Origin: Bordetella parapertussis | GTDB taxonomy: Bacteria > Bacteroidota > Bacteroidia > Chitinophagales > Chitinophagaceae | Direction of reading: 5' to 3' | Assembly: GCA_943331005.2 (NCBI GenBank) | Contig: CALQJX020000007.1 | Coordinates: forward strand, 62,001 to 126,000 | Length of the DNA stretch: 64,000 nucleotides | In this document: positions 54,260 to 64,000 of the stretch, in pieces | Layout of the letters: each line of letters opens with the position of its first letter | Numbering within the stretch: position 1 is the first letter of the stretch | Program-made: the position numbers and the translations under genes | The notes under the pieces: model-generated | The model's input: the letters and a program-made list of their open reading frames with translations, nothing else | The model's database searches: none | Told to the model about the DNA's origin: nothing

Positions 54260-55204
54260 CTAAAATGCCTTGCTGAATCGGGGGGTGGTGAATTTTAGTC
54301 TGTCCCTGTTTATATCATAGCCCACCACAAACTCATGTGCCCCGCGTGCATAGGGTGCTATGTCCGACATAAGATAGTCATAGGCATAACCGATATTGAT
54401 GCGTTGGGTAGCCTGTACATGTACTATGGCCGCAATAGACTTGTCTGTACGGTAAGTAACGCCGGCCATAATACGGTCGTAAGCTATCGCAGATACGTTC
54501 AGATCGCAGCTGAAGGGCAACCCGTAATTACTGTTGCCCGCAAGCCTGGCAAGTACCTGTGGCTTCAGTTGTATGATATCATTCAATCGGTATACATAGC
54601 CTGCTGATAGATAGTAACCGCGCACCTGCTTTGCTATTTGGGTGCCGTTTCGGTCGTACTTGTTTTGCAGCATAGAAGGTACAGAAAGTCCTATATAGTA
54701 TTTGTCAGAATACCAGTAGGCTCCGGTGCCAAAGTTGGGCAGAAATGCATTCCGTACATCGGTCGTCAGGTTCTGGTCTGTTTGCTGGTACGGACTCAGA
54801 TTGCTATAAAGTGCCGTATAGAAACTTCCGCCTGCCTGCAGTCCCATAGACAATACCGACTTACTGAACCTGATGCGGTAGGCATAGTAGGCTCTTATGT
54901 TGGTATTGGTCTCTATGCCTGCTTTTTCATTTGTTATATTCAATCCGGTTGCCACCTTCCTGAAAGGTTTCATATAGCTCCCTGCCAGACCATCTACAGA
55001 TATGTTCATGGTCTTGGGTGCACCCGGTATACCAGCCCATTGGTTGCGGTATTGTGCATTTACAGAGGTTACATCTCTGCTGCCCGCATAACCGGGATTA
55101 TACAATAGTTTGTTGTACATGAACATAGTATAGTGCTGGTCGCTCTGTGCCTGTACACAGAACGGCAATAATGCCAGTAAACCATATAGTATACGTTGTT
55201 TCAT
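54260..55204 (-). CDS. PorP/SprF-family T9SS outer-membrane protein
   Basis: A 314-residue outer-membrane barrel of the PorP/SprF family, with a signal peptide (about 1-19) and the conserved start SDQHYTMFMYNKLLYNPGYAGSRD. The family anchors or exports partner adhesins; SprF is needed for SprB delivery. It ends RFSKAF, consistent with barrel insertion. It lies 18 bases after the giant adhesin and 12 bases before the PorE-like gene, so it is the middle gene of the operon. Confidence 0.93.
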   Translation of the reverse strand: MKQRILYGLLALLPFCVQAQSDQHYTMFMYNKLLYNPGYAGSRDVTSVNAQYRNQWAGIPGAPKTMNISVDGLAGSYMKPFRKVATGLNITNEKAGIETNTNIRAYYAYRIRFSKSVLSMGLQAGGSFYTALYSNLSPYQQTDQNLTTDVRNAFLPNFGTGAYWYSDKYYIGLSVPSMLQNKYDRNGTQIAKQVRGYYLSAGYVYRLNDIIQLKPQVLARLAGNSNYGLPFSCDLNVSAIAYDRIMAGVTYRTDKSIAAIVHVQATQRINIGYAYDYLMSDIAPYARGAHEFVVGYDINRDRLKFTTPRFSKAF

Positions 55205-55222
55205 TTTTTCTGTTCTGCAGTT

Positions 55223-58200
55223 TTATCGTTTTATCAATAGGCTGCCTGCAAATTCTGTTTCACCACCTGTTTTGCTGGGTTCATTCAGTTTCACCAGATA
55301 ATAATAAGTGCCATCCGGCAATTCATTCTTTATCCCTTGTCCATACCAGTCGTTCTTGTATCCCTGTTTTTCATACACCACATCACCCCATTTATCAAAG
55401 ATCTGCACCGTATTGTTCGGATATTCCTCAATGCCCTTTATGATCCAGTTGTCATTCGCACCATCGCCATTGGGGGTTATTACATCATAGATCACTATTA
55501 TATTGCAGGGGCCTTCTGCTACCGGCACGGTCATGGTGTCATTGCAACCTTTTGCATCAGTAACTGTTAGTGAATAGCTGTCGCTCAGCAGATTACTTAT
55601 GTTGGCATCATTGGGTATGTTACCCTTGGTACTTGTCCAAGCAAAGCTATAGGGGGCTGTGCCACCGCTTACTTCCGTTCTTATGCTGCCTTTTTGCAAT
55701 GCACAGGTATCGGCAATACTGGTTGCATTAATATTCATAGAATCAGGTTGAATAACCCTGAAACTATCTGTAATGGCACAATTTGTAGCAGGTTGCGTTA
55801 TCACTACAGGATATATGCCCGCAGCAAGATCCGTTATCGTTTCAACTGTACTGCCGTTTTGCCATTTGTATTCTATAGGTTGAGCTCCGTTCACCATCAG
55901 TGCTATACTACCATCGTTGTATCCATAGCATTGCACATGTTTTATAGTGTGGCTCACCGAGAATTGCGGATAAATTACCCCTGTCTGCACAAAAGCGCTG
56001 TTGCGACATCCGTTTGTGTCTGCCGCCATCGTAAAGGTGATCGTTGTAATGCCGGTCGTCAGTGTCGTCAGTACGGCCGTGCTGCTGTCAATAGCTGCAA
56101 CCGCACTGTTACTGCTGCTCCAGGTGCCTGCCGTATTGGGCACTATTTGCAGTGTCACTGTAACTCCCATACAGAAAGATCCCGAATTGATTATGATCCC
56201 CACAACAGGTAGTGCATGTACTGTTATTACTTTTTTAGTTGTCGCAGTGCATTGTGTTCCGCTCACCGTATAGGTCACCGTATCTATACCTGCAGCTACT
56301 GCATTTATCTTGCCTCCTATATCTATTGTTATGTTACCATTGCTGTTACTCCAGGTGCCGCTTGGCACTGATGCTGTCAGCATTGCCGAGTCGCCCATAC
56401 ACAATGCAGCAGGGCCATTTATGGTGCCTGCATCGGGTAGCGGCAACACAGTAAATAAGGCTGTATCTCTGCAGCCTCCTCCCAGCGAATAGATGATCGG
56501 CGTGCTGCCTGCTACCTTGCCGGTCACTGTTCCGTTGGCTGCATTTACACTGGCTATGGTGGTATCTCCACTGCTCCAGCTACCACCGGTACCTGCATTG
56601 CTCAGCGTCACACTACTGCCTGCACAGGCGGTCAGTATGCCGCTTATCTCGGGTGTGGTGTTGTTCACTGTTACAGTTGTGGTTGACTGGCAGCCATTTA
56701 CTTCATAGGTTATAGTTGCAGTACCCACAGCTACTCCGTTTGCAATGCCGCTGCTGTTTATGGTTACAATGGCTGTGTTGCTGCTGCTCCAGGTACCGCC
56801 GGTTAGTGCATTGTGCATGGTGGTAGTAGTGTTGCTGCAAATTTGTGTTGCACCGGTTACGTTATCTGGGCTGGTATTAACGGTAACAGTTGCTGTTACA
56901 AAACAATTGCCCTTTTTATAGGTTATCGTAGCTGTTCCACCGGTTATACCTGTCACTGTGCCGCCGGTATTTACGGTGGCTATAGTTGCATCACTGCTGC
57001 TCCAGCTGCCACCAGTGGTTGCATTGGTCAGAGGTGTGGTCTTTCCGCTGCACACTATCAACGTACCTGTTATTGCAGCCGGAGTCGGCTCAATGGTTAG
57101 TGTTTTTTCTATTTGGCAGCCCAGCGCATGGTAGGTTATTCGCACTGTTCCTGTTGTCACTCCTGTTACAATGCCTGTACTGCTGCCTATGGTTGCCACT
57201 CCCGGATTGGAAGATTCCCAGGTACCTCCTGTAGAATTACTGCCCAGATAGATGGTGCTGCCTACACACAAAACCGAGTCGCCTTCTATCGGGTTGATGC
57301 CGGTAATATAGATGCTGGTATCTCTTATACCTATACATCCCCAGCTGTTACGCACCTCCAGGTGCACCGGATAAGTTCCAGGAGTGTTGATAGCATGCAT
57401 CGGAGATGGCGTCGTGCTGGTCAGGGCATCATAGGTCCATGTTCTGATAGTAATTGGCGACCAGTAAGAGGTAGATGAGTCTATGAGCGTGAAATAGGTA
57501 CCCGGACAAATAGTATCTGGCAGGCTCACAAACTTTGCTATGATCGCACTCACTTTTATGGTATCCGTACCTATGTTCGATGCCACACAGCCGGCATTGT
57601 CACTCAGTATCAGCTTGGGTACATACGCACCCGGAGTGGCATATGTATGGGATATCGTATCGCTGCCCGATGTAGTGATGATCACCCCGTCAGAGAAATC
57701 CCAGGTTATATTCGGCACATTCACCAGAGAAGAGGTGAAATGTACATTCATCGGACTGCAGCCGTTTGTAGGCACATACGTAAACCCGCCAGGGTAGCCA
57801 TAAACCTTTATAGTCTGGTTCGCTGTGTCTTTGCAGCCATAGGCGCTGGTCACTATCAGCTGGGCATTATAAATGCCCGGTATAGTATAGTTGTTCGTTG
57901 GCGATGGCACCAATGAGCTATGTCCGTCTCCAAAGGTCCAGTTATAGGTCGCTGATCCTGTACTTGCATTATAGAACTGCGCCAGAAATGGCACACATAC
58001 CGATACCGAGTCCACTACAGTAAATGCAGCTTGTGGTTTGCCGGTCTGTATATAGCCGCCATAGGTAAGGGTAGAGGTACAATTGTTTATATCGGTCACA
58101 GTCAGCGATATAGTATAAGCACCTGTATCTGCATAGCTGTGTGTGGTCGATGTGGCTGTCGATGTGCCGCCATCACCAAATGTCCAGCTGGAACTTACAA

Positions 58201-60925
58201 TGTCGGTTGAGGTATTATTAAATGAAACTACAGCGCCAATACAGGGTTGTGTGGTAGATACGGTAAAAGCAGGATTAGCCTTTCTTACTATAATGATACT
58301 GCTTACCGTATCCTTACAGCCTATATTATTGGTCACCACCTCTGTAACCGTATAGGTGCCTATAGCGGTGTAGGTATGACTGATTGCTGCCGCTGTTGTA
58401 ACTGCCGTCTCTCCATCGCCGAAATCCCATCTGTACCCCGAAGCTGTTAGCCCGGCTACCTGTTGACTTGTGTCGGTAAATGTTACGGTATGGGGTATGC
58501 AGCCTGCTGCTGCCGATGGCCGGTGCCCTGCTTTCGGTTTTCCCAGTACTATATAGTTGGTTCTGGTTATCGTGTCCAGACAGTCATTATCATCCCACGA
58601 TACCATTCGCACAGTATACCGCCCGGGGGCGTTGAAAATATGTTCATAGTTCCTCCCGTCAGCAAACGGTGTCACGCTCAATCCAATGATCCATCTGAAA
58701 GACAACCGGGCAGTCGAGGTGTCTGTTGCTGTAAATCTGATAGTATCACTACTGCATAGCTGGGTTATATTGGCAGTAAAGTTCGGGTGAGGGTCAGATA
58801 CAGTTATAGTATCTTTTCGCCTGTCAATGCATCCGCTTACACTGTCATAAGCTATTAGTTCTATGCCATAGGTGCCTGCAGCAGAATAGGTATGCGCAGG
58901 GTAGGCAAGTAAAGAAGAATCCCCGTCCCCAAACAGCCATTTCCTCGAGTCATTTCCCAGCGATGAGTCAAAGAATAACATTTGTCTGTCTATCGGGCAG
59001 TTGAACCTGCGATACATCACTGCCATAGGCGAATCTATAACCACATAGTCATGTCGCACAAAAGTATCACCACAGCAGCCATAGTAGCATGGTGTCATCG
59101 TCACGGTAAATGTTCCCGGCAATGTATAGGTCCTCTTTTTCTGTGCTGTATCCGAAAACGTTAGGAAGTCCCCGAAATCCCATATAAAAGAGTCTATGGG
59201 CCCCGTAATGTTCCCTGCGCTAAATGTTATGGTATCTGCCTTGCAGGCATGCAGTGGCGTTGCACTGAAGTTTGCTGATGGCACAATGCCTGCTGTTATG
59301 ATCATCGAATCATAGATCACACAGCCATTGTTGGAATGTAGTTCTGCTATTACTTTATACTTTCCGGTATCATTATAGGTATAGGAGGTCGTAAGCCCGC
59401 CAGCCATAGCTCCGGCTTCTCCCATATGCCATATTACGGTATCCACCCCATACGGATAGGGGTGCAGCATACCGTCTGGCTTGGTAGTAAAGGTTGATGC
59501 CAAAAAATTTACTGTCAGTGGCGCACAGCCTCTGTCCTTATCCACACTCATCCTGAAGATATGGTCATAAAGGGTGTCAATAATATTCAAAGTGTCCTTG
59601 CAGCCATACTTGGGGTCAGTCTTTATGATGGTAATATAGATTATGCTGTCCACCGCATAATTCCTGTACACAGTATCTCCTGTTACAAAGTTGGTCCGCT
59701 CAAAATTCCATCGCACTATCGTTCCTGCCGGAGCAGTGGATGCATATTTCACACGCACCGGTGCAGCACATGGCTGGTCCGATGTGGCTATATAACTACC
59801 CGGAGGCCCACCTATAATATGTACATAATGTGTTTCCGTATCTATACAGGGGCTATAGCCTGCCACCAGTTTCACTGCATAGGTGCCTGTTGCGGTATAG
59901 ATATGCGAGGCATTCATACTGCTAGCTGTAGTCCCATCGCCAAACAGCCATTGTCTGTAGGTATGCGTACTGCTGGTATTGGTAAATGTTACAGGTGCAA
60001 AAGCACATATAGAATCCGTAAAAGTATAGGAGGCATGCACACTTCCCACATTGATGCTGCTACTGCCTGTTGCGCTGTCTATACAGCCATTTCCATCTGT
60101 TATTTTCAGCCACACATTGTAGGTGCCTGTATTAGAATAGATATGAGAAGGATTGGCAGTAGATGCATTTCCTCCATCTCCAAATCGCCACTGATAAGTT
60201 AGTGGTGCTGTTCCCAAAGTGGTATTTGTGAACAATATACTTGCCGGTGGGTCGCAAAGTATATTACTGCTTTGGGTAAAACTGACCGAAGGCCGGTTAA
60301 ATACATGGACCAATGTCGTTTTCGTAAGCGATTTGGTACATCCCTGCGAATTGGTTACAGATAAGGATACATTATAATAACCCGATACCATATAGGTATG
60401 TGTAATGCTATTCGTTATAGCTGTATCACCATCCCCAAGCGTCCATTTTATGGTAGCTGCACCCGCCGATCCGTTAGTGCTGGTATTTAAGAATGTTACA
60501 TTCTTGGCGGGGCATATGGCCGTATCACTTGCCGTAAAACTAACGGTGGGCGATGGGTAAACGGTTATGGTCTGTGTACTGCTGCTCACAGTGGCGCCGC
60601 TGGTTACGGTCAGGGTCACTACATGCACTCCGGCTGTCAGAAAACTCGATGAGGCACTATAGCTGCTCACCGGCGAACCTGTACCAAAGTTCCACGAATA
60701 GGTACATCCGCCACAAGCTGGCTCTGCCGGGGTAAAATTTACTACCAGCGGACTGCAGCCTGCTGTTCTGTCTGCTAAAAAAGTAGATGATATAGCAGAA
60801 GATAATAATGGCAAAAACAGCAAAAAAGCAACAACACATACCTGGCACATATATCTGTACAGATACCCTGCGACATCCGTTTTGATATATGTTTTTTTGT
60901 TGCCCGTATGTCTTGTTTGGAGCAT
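55223..60925 (-). CDS. Giant SprB-like adhesin with PKD and Ig-like repeats
   Basis: A 1900-residue surface protein. It starts with a hydrophobic segment (about 30-50) acting as signal peptide. Many PKD domains follow (about 55-1200), marked by the recurring W(x)FGDG and SHTY/HIYxxxG patterns. About six Ig-like (Big_2-type) repeats come next (about 1210-1650; GGTWSSSN, VTGVTTGT and kin), then two SprB-type repeats (about 1652-1800; CYGYNDGSIALMVNGAQP, GGTAPYSFAWTS). A type B (CHU_C, gliding-motility-associated) sorting domain ends it (about 1805-1900; DVITPNGDGANDNWIIKGIEEYP). T9SS type B cargo pairs with PorP/SprF proteins, and one lies directly downstream. It probably mediates adhesion or gliding. 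Confidence 0.92.
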   Translation of the reverse strand: MLQTRHTGNKKTYIKTDVAGYLYRYMCQVCVVAFLLFLPLLSSAISSTFLADRTAGCSPLVVNFTPAEPACGGCTYSWNFGTGSPVSSYSASSSFLTAGVHVVTLTVTSGATVSSSTQTITVYPSPTVSFTASDTAICPAKNVTFLNTSTNGSAGAATIKWTLGDGDTAITNSITHTYMVSGYYNVSLSVTNSQGCTKSLTKTTLVHVFNRPSVSFTQSSNILCDPPASILFTNTTLGTAPLTYQWRFGDGGNASTANPSHIYSNTGTYNVWLKITDGNGCIDSATGSSSINVGSVHASYTFTDSICAFAPVTFTNTSSTHTYRQWLFGDGTTASSMNASHIYTATGTYAVKLVAGYSPCIDTETHYVHIIGGPPGSYIATSDQPCAAPVRVKYASTAPAGTIVRWNFERTNFVTGDTVYRNYAVDSIIYITIIKTDPKYGCKDTLNIIDTLYDHIFRMSVDKDRGCAPLTVNFLASTFTTKPDGMLHPYPYGVDTVIWHMGEAGAMAGGLTTSYTYNDTGKYKVIAELHSNNGCVIYDSMIITAGIVPSANFSATPLHACKADTITFSAGNITGPIDSFIWDFGDFLTFSDTAQKKRTYTLPGTFTVTMTPCYYGCCGDTFVRHDYVVIDSPMAVMYRRFNCPIDRQMLFFDSSLGNDSRKWLFGDGDSSLLAYPAHTYSAAGTYGIELIAYDSVSGCIDRRKDTITVSDPHPNFTANITQLCSSDTIRFTATDTSTARLSFRWIIGLSVTPFADGRNYEHIFNAPGRYTVRMVSWDDNDCLDTITRTNYIVLGKPKAGHRPSAAAGCIPHTVTFTDTSQQVAGLTASGYRWDFGDGETAVTTAAAISHTYTAIGTYTVTEVVTNNIGCKDTVSSIIIVRKANPAFTVSTTQPCIGAVVSFNNTSTDIVSSSWTFGDGGTSTATSTTHSYADTGAYTISLTVTDINNCTSTLTYGGYIQTGKPQAAFTVVDSVSVCVPFLAQFYNASTGSATYNWTFGDGHSSLVPSPTNNYTIPGIYNAQLIVTSAYGCKDTANQTIKVYGYPGGFTYVPTNGCSPMNVHFTSSLVNVPNITWDFSDGVIITTSGSDTISHTYATPGAYVPKLILSDNAGCVASNIGTDTIKVSAIIAKFVSLPDTICPGTYFTLIDSSTSYWSPITIRTWTYDALTSTTPSPMHAINTPGTYPVHLEVRNSWGCIGIRDTSIYITGINPIEGDSVLCVGSTIYLGSNSTGGTWESSNPGVATIGSSTGIVTGVTTGTVRITYHALGCQIEKTLTIEPTPAAITGTLIVCSGKTTPLTNATTGGSWSSSDATIATVNTGGTVTGITGGTATITYKKGNCFVTATVTVNTSPDNVTGATQICSNTTTTMHNALTGGTWSSSNTAIVTINSSGIANGVAVGTATITYEVNGCQSTTTVTVNNTTPEISGILTACAGSSVTLSNAGTGGSWSSGDTTIASVNAANGTVTGKVAGSTPIIYSLGGGCRDTALFTVLPLPDAGTINGPAALCMGDSAMLTASVPSGTWSNSNGNITIDIGGKINAVAAGIDTVTYTVSGTQCTATTKKVITVHALPVVGIIINSGSFCMGVTVTLQIVPNTAGTWSSSNSAVAAIDSSTAVLTTLTTGITTITFTMAADTNGCRNSAFVQTGVIYPQFSVSHTIKHVQCYGYNDGSIALMVNGAQPIEYKWQNGSTVETITDLAAGIYPVVITQPATNCAITDSFRVIQPDSMNINATSIADTCALQKGSIRTEVSGGTAPYSFAWTSTKGNIPNDANISNLLSDSYSLTVTDAKGCNDTMTVPVAEGPCNIIVIYDVITPNGDGANDNWIIKGIEEYPNNTVQIFDKWGDVVYEKQGYKNDWYGQGIKNELPDGTYYYLVKLNEPSKTGGETEFAGSLLIKR

Positions 60926-61064
60926 GCTGTTATTATTACCTGCAGATTATTGACCTTTCTTTCGAACTAAGTTACAATATACCAATAATCACCCATGCAA
61001 GGAAACTTATTCTGCTTTCAGCTGCAAAAAGACGCTCTGCGAAACTTTACTACTTGCACTAAAT

Positions 61065-61102
61065 ATTAACAGGGAGCCAATAATTATTGGCTCCCTGTTA
61101 AT
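61065..61102 (-). terminator. metG terminator
   Basis: A perfect 38-base palindrome, 49 bases past the metG stop on the minus strand, with a short A/T flank. It isolates metG from the adhesin operon. Confidence 0.82.
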
Positions 61103-61151
61103 TCGGTATTGATAAATCTATTGTTCGTATTGTCAAAAAGAAAATGAACCT

Positions 61152-63260
61152 TTATTTCACCTCCCCGCCATTGTCAGCAGTAGTTATGGGTGCCGCAAAA
61201 ACAAGGCCGCCATCCTGGTTCTGTGCCATCAGTATCATTCCCTTGCTTTCTATACCCTTCATTTTCCTTGGGGCCAGATTGGCTACTACGGTCACCTGCT
61301 TGCCCACAATGTCTTCAGGTTTAAAATGTTGGGCTATTCCAGACAGTACAGTACGTACCTCATAACCCAGGTCCAGCTCCAGTTTCAGCAGTTTGTCTGC
61401 TTTTTCCACTTTTTCTGCCTTCAGTATGGTAGCTACACGCAGGTCTATCTTCGCAAAGTCGTCAATAGTTATTTCCGGCTTTGGTGGCATATATTTCGAT
61501 GTTTCTTCTGCCGCTGGCGGTGTGGCAGGACTGGTATTTTCCATTACCGGTGTTGTTGCTTTTTTCAGATTATTATGCAGTTTCTCTACCTGTGCAGCTA
61601 CTTCTGTGTCCTCTATCTTACGGAACAGTAGTTCAGGAGCCTGCAGTGGATAGCTCACTTTCAGCAGATCTATGCGGCCGGCATTTTCCCATTCCAGCAT
61701 ACGGTCCACTACTTTCATCATACCGCACATTTTCTTCACAGTAAATGGCAGGAACGGATTCGCCAGTATCGCCATATTGGCGGTCAGTTGCAGGCACAGG
61801 TGCAGACAATTGTCTATCAGTTTCTGGTTTTCAGGGTTGCCTTCCAGTGTCTTGGCTGTTATCCAGGGCTGTTTGTCCTGCATATATTTATTACCCTTGC
61901 GCGCCAGATCTATTACTTCAAACAAGCCATCCCTGAATTTATAACCTTCCAGACAAGACTCTACCCTGTATTTCGCATTCTTTATTTCTTCTATAAGTGC
62001 CCTGTCGGCATCGTCCATCACATCTTCATGCAGCTTGGGTACTCTGCCACCGCACAGCTTGTGCATCAGCACAAAGGCACGGTTCACAAAGTTTCCGAAT
62101 ACCGAAACCAGCTCATTATTGATCCTGTCCTGAAAATCCTTCCACGTAAAGTCATTATCCTTCGATTCAGGCGCGTTCGAGCAAAGCACATAACGCAGCA
62201 TATCCTGCTGGTCAGGGAAGTCTTTTACATACTCATCTACCCACACCGCCCAGTTGCGAGATGTAGAAACTTTCTGTCCTTCTATATTCAGGAATTCGTT
62301 GGCAGGCACATTGTCTGGCAGCACATAGCCTCCGTGTGCCTTCAGCATGGCCGGGAATATGATACAATGGAACACAATATTGTCCTTGCCTATAAAGTGA
62401 ACGAGCTTGGTATCTTCCTTGCACCAGTAGTCTACCCATTGGTTGGTCAGCTCCTTGGTAGCACTTATATAACCTATAGGTGCGTCAAACCATACATACA
62501 GTACTTTTCCTTCAGCATCAGGCAGCGGTACAGGCACACCCCAGTTGCTGTCGCGGGTCATAGCGCGTGGCTGCAGACCGCTGTCTATCCAGCTTTTGCA
62601 CTGTCCATATACGTTCGATTTCCATTCGTCTTTTTTGCCGTCTACTATCCACTCCTTCAGCCATGCTTCATACTTATCCAGCGGAAAATACCAGTGTTTG
62701 GTCTTTCTTTTCACCAGCGGCGCACTGCTTAGTGCACTCCTCGGGTTTATCAGTTGTTCCGGAGACAGGGTAGAACCGCATTTTTCGCACTGGTCGCCAT
62801 AGGCGTTGTCATTGCTGCAAACAGGGCAGGTGCCTACTATATAACGGTCTGCAAGAAAGGTATTCTTTTCCTCGTCATAGTACTGCTCACTTTCTCTTTC
62901 TTCAAATACACCATCATCATACAGCTTCTTGAAGAATGCCTGAGATGTTTCGTGATGAATCTTATTAGAGGTACGGGAGTATATATCAAAAGATATACCC
63001 ATATCTCCAAAGCTTTCCTTTATTATAGCATTATATCGGTCCACTACGTCCTGCGGAGTTATGCCCTCCTTCATGGCCCTTATGGTAATAGGCACACCGT
63101 GTTCATCGCTGCCGCACACAAACTTCACATCTCTCTTCTGGGCACGCTGATAACGTGCATATATATCTGCCGGCAAATAACATCCCGCCAGATGTCCTAT
63201 ATGCACTGGTCCGTTGGCATAGGGGAGTGCTGCCGTTATAAGTATTCTTTTGTAGTCCAT
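61152..63260 (-). CDS. metG: Methionyl-tRNA synthetase
   Basis: MetRS, 702 residues, class I. The HIGH motif is in [20 protein letters not shown] (near residue 20). A zinc knuckle CPVCSN ... CEKCG lies near 140-160. The KMSKS loop reads KVSTS ([11 protein letters not shown]), as often in this phylum. A C-terminal tRNA-binding (EMAP-like) domain is present (about 600-700; [21 protein letters not shown]). The ATG at 63260 is used; a TTG four codons upstream is possible. Stand-alone gene with its own terminator. Confidence 0.95.
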   Translation of the reverse strand: MDYKRILITAALPYANGPVHIGHLAGCYLPADIYARYQRAQKRDVKFVCGSDEHGVPITIRAMKEGITPQDVVDRYNAIIKESFGDMGISFDIYSRTSNKIHHETSQAFFKKLYDDGVFEERESEQYYDEEKNTFLADRYIVGTCPVCSNDNAYGDQCEKCGSTLSPEQLINPRSALSSAPLVKRKTKHWYFPLDKYEAWLKEWIVDGKKDEWKSNVYGQCKSWIDSGLQPRAMTRDSNWGVPVPLPDAEGKVLYVWFDAPIGYISATKELTNQWVDYWCKEDTKLVHFIGKDNIVFHCIIFPAMLKAHGGYVLPDNVPANEFLNIEGQKVSTSRNWAVWVDEYVKDFPDQQDMLRYVLCSNAPESKDNDFTWKDFQDRINNELVSVFGNFVNRAFVLMHKLCGGRVPKLHEDVMDDADRALIEEIKNAKYRVESCLEGYKFRDGLFEVIDLARKGNKYMQDKQPWITAKTLEGNPENQKLIDNCLHLCLQLTANMAILANPFLPFTVKKMCGMMKVVDRMLEWENAGRIDLLKVSYPLQAPELLFRKIEDTEVAAQVEKLHNNLKKATTPVMENTSPATPPAAEETSKYMPPKPEITIDDFAKIDLRVATILKAEKVEKADKLLKLELDLGYEVRTVLSGIAQHFKPEDIVGKQVTVVANLAPRKMKGIESKGMILMAQNQDGGLVFAAPITTADNGGEVK

Positions 63261-63327
63261 TTCAGGATGCAAGATAAATAACTGTAGGCAGTTTTCTGTA
63301 TTACACCATAACTATAGCTTATCACCA

Positions 63328-63771
63328 CTATGGTGCAGCCACATCAAAGGAACCTGCAAACGTACTTCCGTCGCTTGCAGTGTAGTTGAATGTACCTATT
63401 ATGTCAGGTGTCACTGCGGTAAGGGTAATATTACCCGATACGGAAGTAATGGCCGTCCCAGGTGTAGGATGATAAACACCGCCAACAGCCGGAGTGCCGC
63501 TTATAGGTAATACGCCAACCGTGCCGGCATACGGATTGATGTATAATGTCAGATAACTACCCGATGCCGATTCTGCCGTAATAGAAATTTTAGCGCCCGC
63601 AGCGCCTCCTGCCGATATCGATGTGCCGGTTACAGAAAAGGTGCCTATTGTAGATGATGTTGCCGTCAGGTAATGCCCTGCAGTTGTTTTGGCTGCCGGT
63701 TCTTTGGTACATCCTGTCAGTATCACAACAGCTGCTATCGATAAGGTTGATATGTATTTCATAAAGTTCAT
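63328..63771 (-). CDS. Small lipoprotein of unknown function
   Basis: A 147-residue protein with a lipoprotein signal (lipobox ILTGC, Cys near residue 21) followed by KEPAAKTTAGHYLTATSS. The mature part is Gly/Ser/Thr/Ala-rich with beta-strand patterns (GTFSVTGTSISAGG, GNITLTAVTPDIIGTFNYTASDGSTF). It resembles small Bacteroidota lipoproteins of DUF6252-like type, but no function can be assigned. A Met at residue 4 is an alternative start. A TATATTTG box lies on the minus strand at 63839-63846. Confidence 0.75.
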   Translation of the reverse strand: MNFMKYISTLSIAAVVILTGCTKEPAAKTTAGHYLTATSSTIGTFSVTGTSISAGGAAGAKISITAESASGSYLTLYINPYAGTVGVLPISGTPAVGGVYHPTPGTAITSVSGNITLTAVTPDIIGTFNYTASDGSTFAGSFDVAAP

Positions 63772-63904
63772 AATGGGCTACCTTTAGATTGGTTTATAAA
63801 AAGACACTCTTTATTATATAACAGTTGGTTTCCTTACTCAAATATATAATGCTTACAATGCAAATTAATCTCAATAAAATTTAGTCTATCCTAATTCTTT
63901 ATTT

Positions 63905-63912
63905 TAGCTTTG
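63905..63912 (+). promoter_or_regulatory. -7 box for the right-edge gene
   Basis: TAGCTTTG fits TAnnTTTG and lies seven bases before the GTG start at 63920, implying a very short leader. Confidence 0.4.
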
Positions 63913-63919
63913 CCGATAA

Positions 63920-64000
63920 GTGAGTAAAGATCAGCACGACATATCGTTAAGTGAGGTTCATGGTCAGGTCGATCCCGCTGCCTCTGGTAGTAAGTGGAAG
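63920..64000 (+). CDS. Probable NRAMP-family metal transporter, N-terminus only
   Basis: An open frame that begins at GTG (63920), directly after an in-frame TAA (63917-63919), and runs off the right edge. The 27 visible residues (SKDQHDISLSEVHGQVDP, then AASGSKWK) resemble the cytoplasmic N-terminus of Bacteroidota NRAMP/MntH divalent-metal transporters, which I recall as carrying LSEVH-x-x-VD before the first helix. The membrane part is outside the window, so the call is tentative. Confidence 0.5.
   Translation, partial: MSKDQHDISLSEVHGQVDPAASGSKWK

Noticed and set aside
55970..57300. Regularly spaced similar sequences that might be a CRISPR array
   Set aside because: They are in-frame, diverged Ig-like repeats (GGTWSSS-type) of the giant adhesin at about 80-residue spacing, with no identical direct repeats or unique spacers.
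61788..62732. A 314-codon open frame antisense to metG
   Set aside because: It is a mirror of the MetRS coding frame; metG has all expected motifs, and the antisense product shows no family resemblance.
61152..63260. Damaged KMSKS motif in MetRS (KVSTS)
   Set aside because: As I recall, this variant is normal in Bacteroidota MetRS, and the rest of the enzyme is intact.
63304..63335. CACCATA/TATGGTG inverted repeat at the end of the small lipoprotein gene
   Set aside because: Seven pairs, an 18-base loop and no T-run; it overlaps the stop codon and may be chance.

Overview
The window reads as a single chromosomal stretch of a Bacteroidota bacterium, most likely from the Chitinophagales/Chitinophagaceae side of the phylum. 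The evidence is mixed but consistent. There are type IX secretion (T9SS) sorting domains of both kinds, a PorP/SprF protein with an OmpA/PD40 partner, a TonB-dependent receptor with a carboxypeptidase-regulatory-like domain, an ECF sigma/FecR pair, an HU-CCDC81/SPOR protein, a short-form AMP nucleosidase and a long bS16. Promoters fit the Bacteroidota pattern (TTTG, 19 bases, TAnnTTTG) rather than the E. coli -35/-10. No prophage, insertion sequence or CRISPR array was seen; most of the window is ordinary chromosomal core with some envelope and surface genes.

Layout. 1-2.7 kb: the 3' part of a bifunctional (p)ppGpp synthetase/hydrolase (its start lies outside the window) and a secreted FGE-like protein. 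2.7-8 kb, minus strand: rfbA-rfbB (dTDP-sugar synthesis), accC and accB (biotin carboxylase and carrier), efp and a small NTF2-like protein. 8.2-10.7 kb, plus strand: pyrR-pyrB and gluQ. 10.7-13.4 kb, minus: rimO and der. 13.6-17.1 kb: a secreted PNGase F-like protein, AMP nucleosidase, rlmH and tRNA-Arg(ACG). 17.3-21.1 kb: a soluble PAS histidine kinase paired with a FIST sensor, then a pentapeptide-repeat protein. 21.4-26.2 kb: a 1622-residue secreted phytase-like/PhoX-like protein with five repeats and a T9SS tail. 26.5-30.4 kb: htpG, a flavin reductase-like protein, ispF and a lipoprotein gene broken by an in-frame TAG.

30.4-42 kb, minus: a tightly packed envelope operon (TonB receptor, TPR protein, outer-membrane barrel, HU/SPOR protein, Rossmann protein) preceded by a transglutaminase membrane protein. 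42-47.5 kb: a DUF983 protein, a formyltransferase-like protein, a GT4 glycosyltransferase, an aldehyde dehydrogenase and a phosphohexomutase. 47.7-51.2 kb: ECF sigma, FecR anti-sigma and an STN-domain surface protein split by an in-frame TGA. 51.5-52.1 kb: rpsP. 52.2-60.9 kb, minus: a SprB-like giant adhesin, PorP/SprF and a PorE-like OmpA protein, which together look like one surface-display operon. 61.1-63.8 kb: metG and a small lipoprotein. At the right edge a GTG-started gene, probably an NRAMP metal transporter, begins.

Themes. Translation and its control recur (rel, efp, gluQ, rimO, der, rlmH, tRNA-Arg, rpsP, metG). The promoters of efp, tRNA-Arg and rpsP share a TTTGCAGTCC block at the -7/start region. 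A second theme is surface display by T9SS: three secreted cargo proteins plus the export-associated PorP/SprF and PorE-like proteins. The observations most worth following are an Arg at the tip of EF-P, a sigma-54-like promoter with an inverted repeat ahead of htpG, two genes interrupted by single nonsense codons, the phytase/PhoX fusion, and the five-gene envelope operon.
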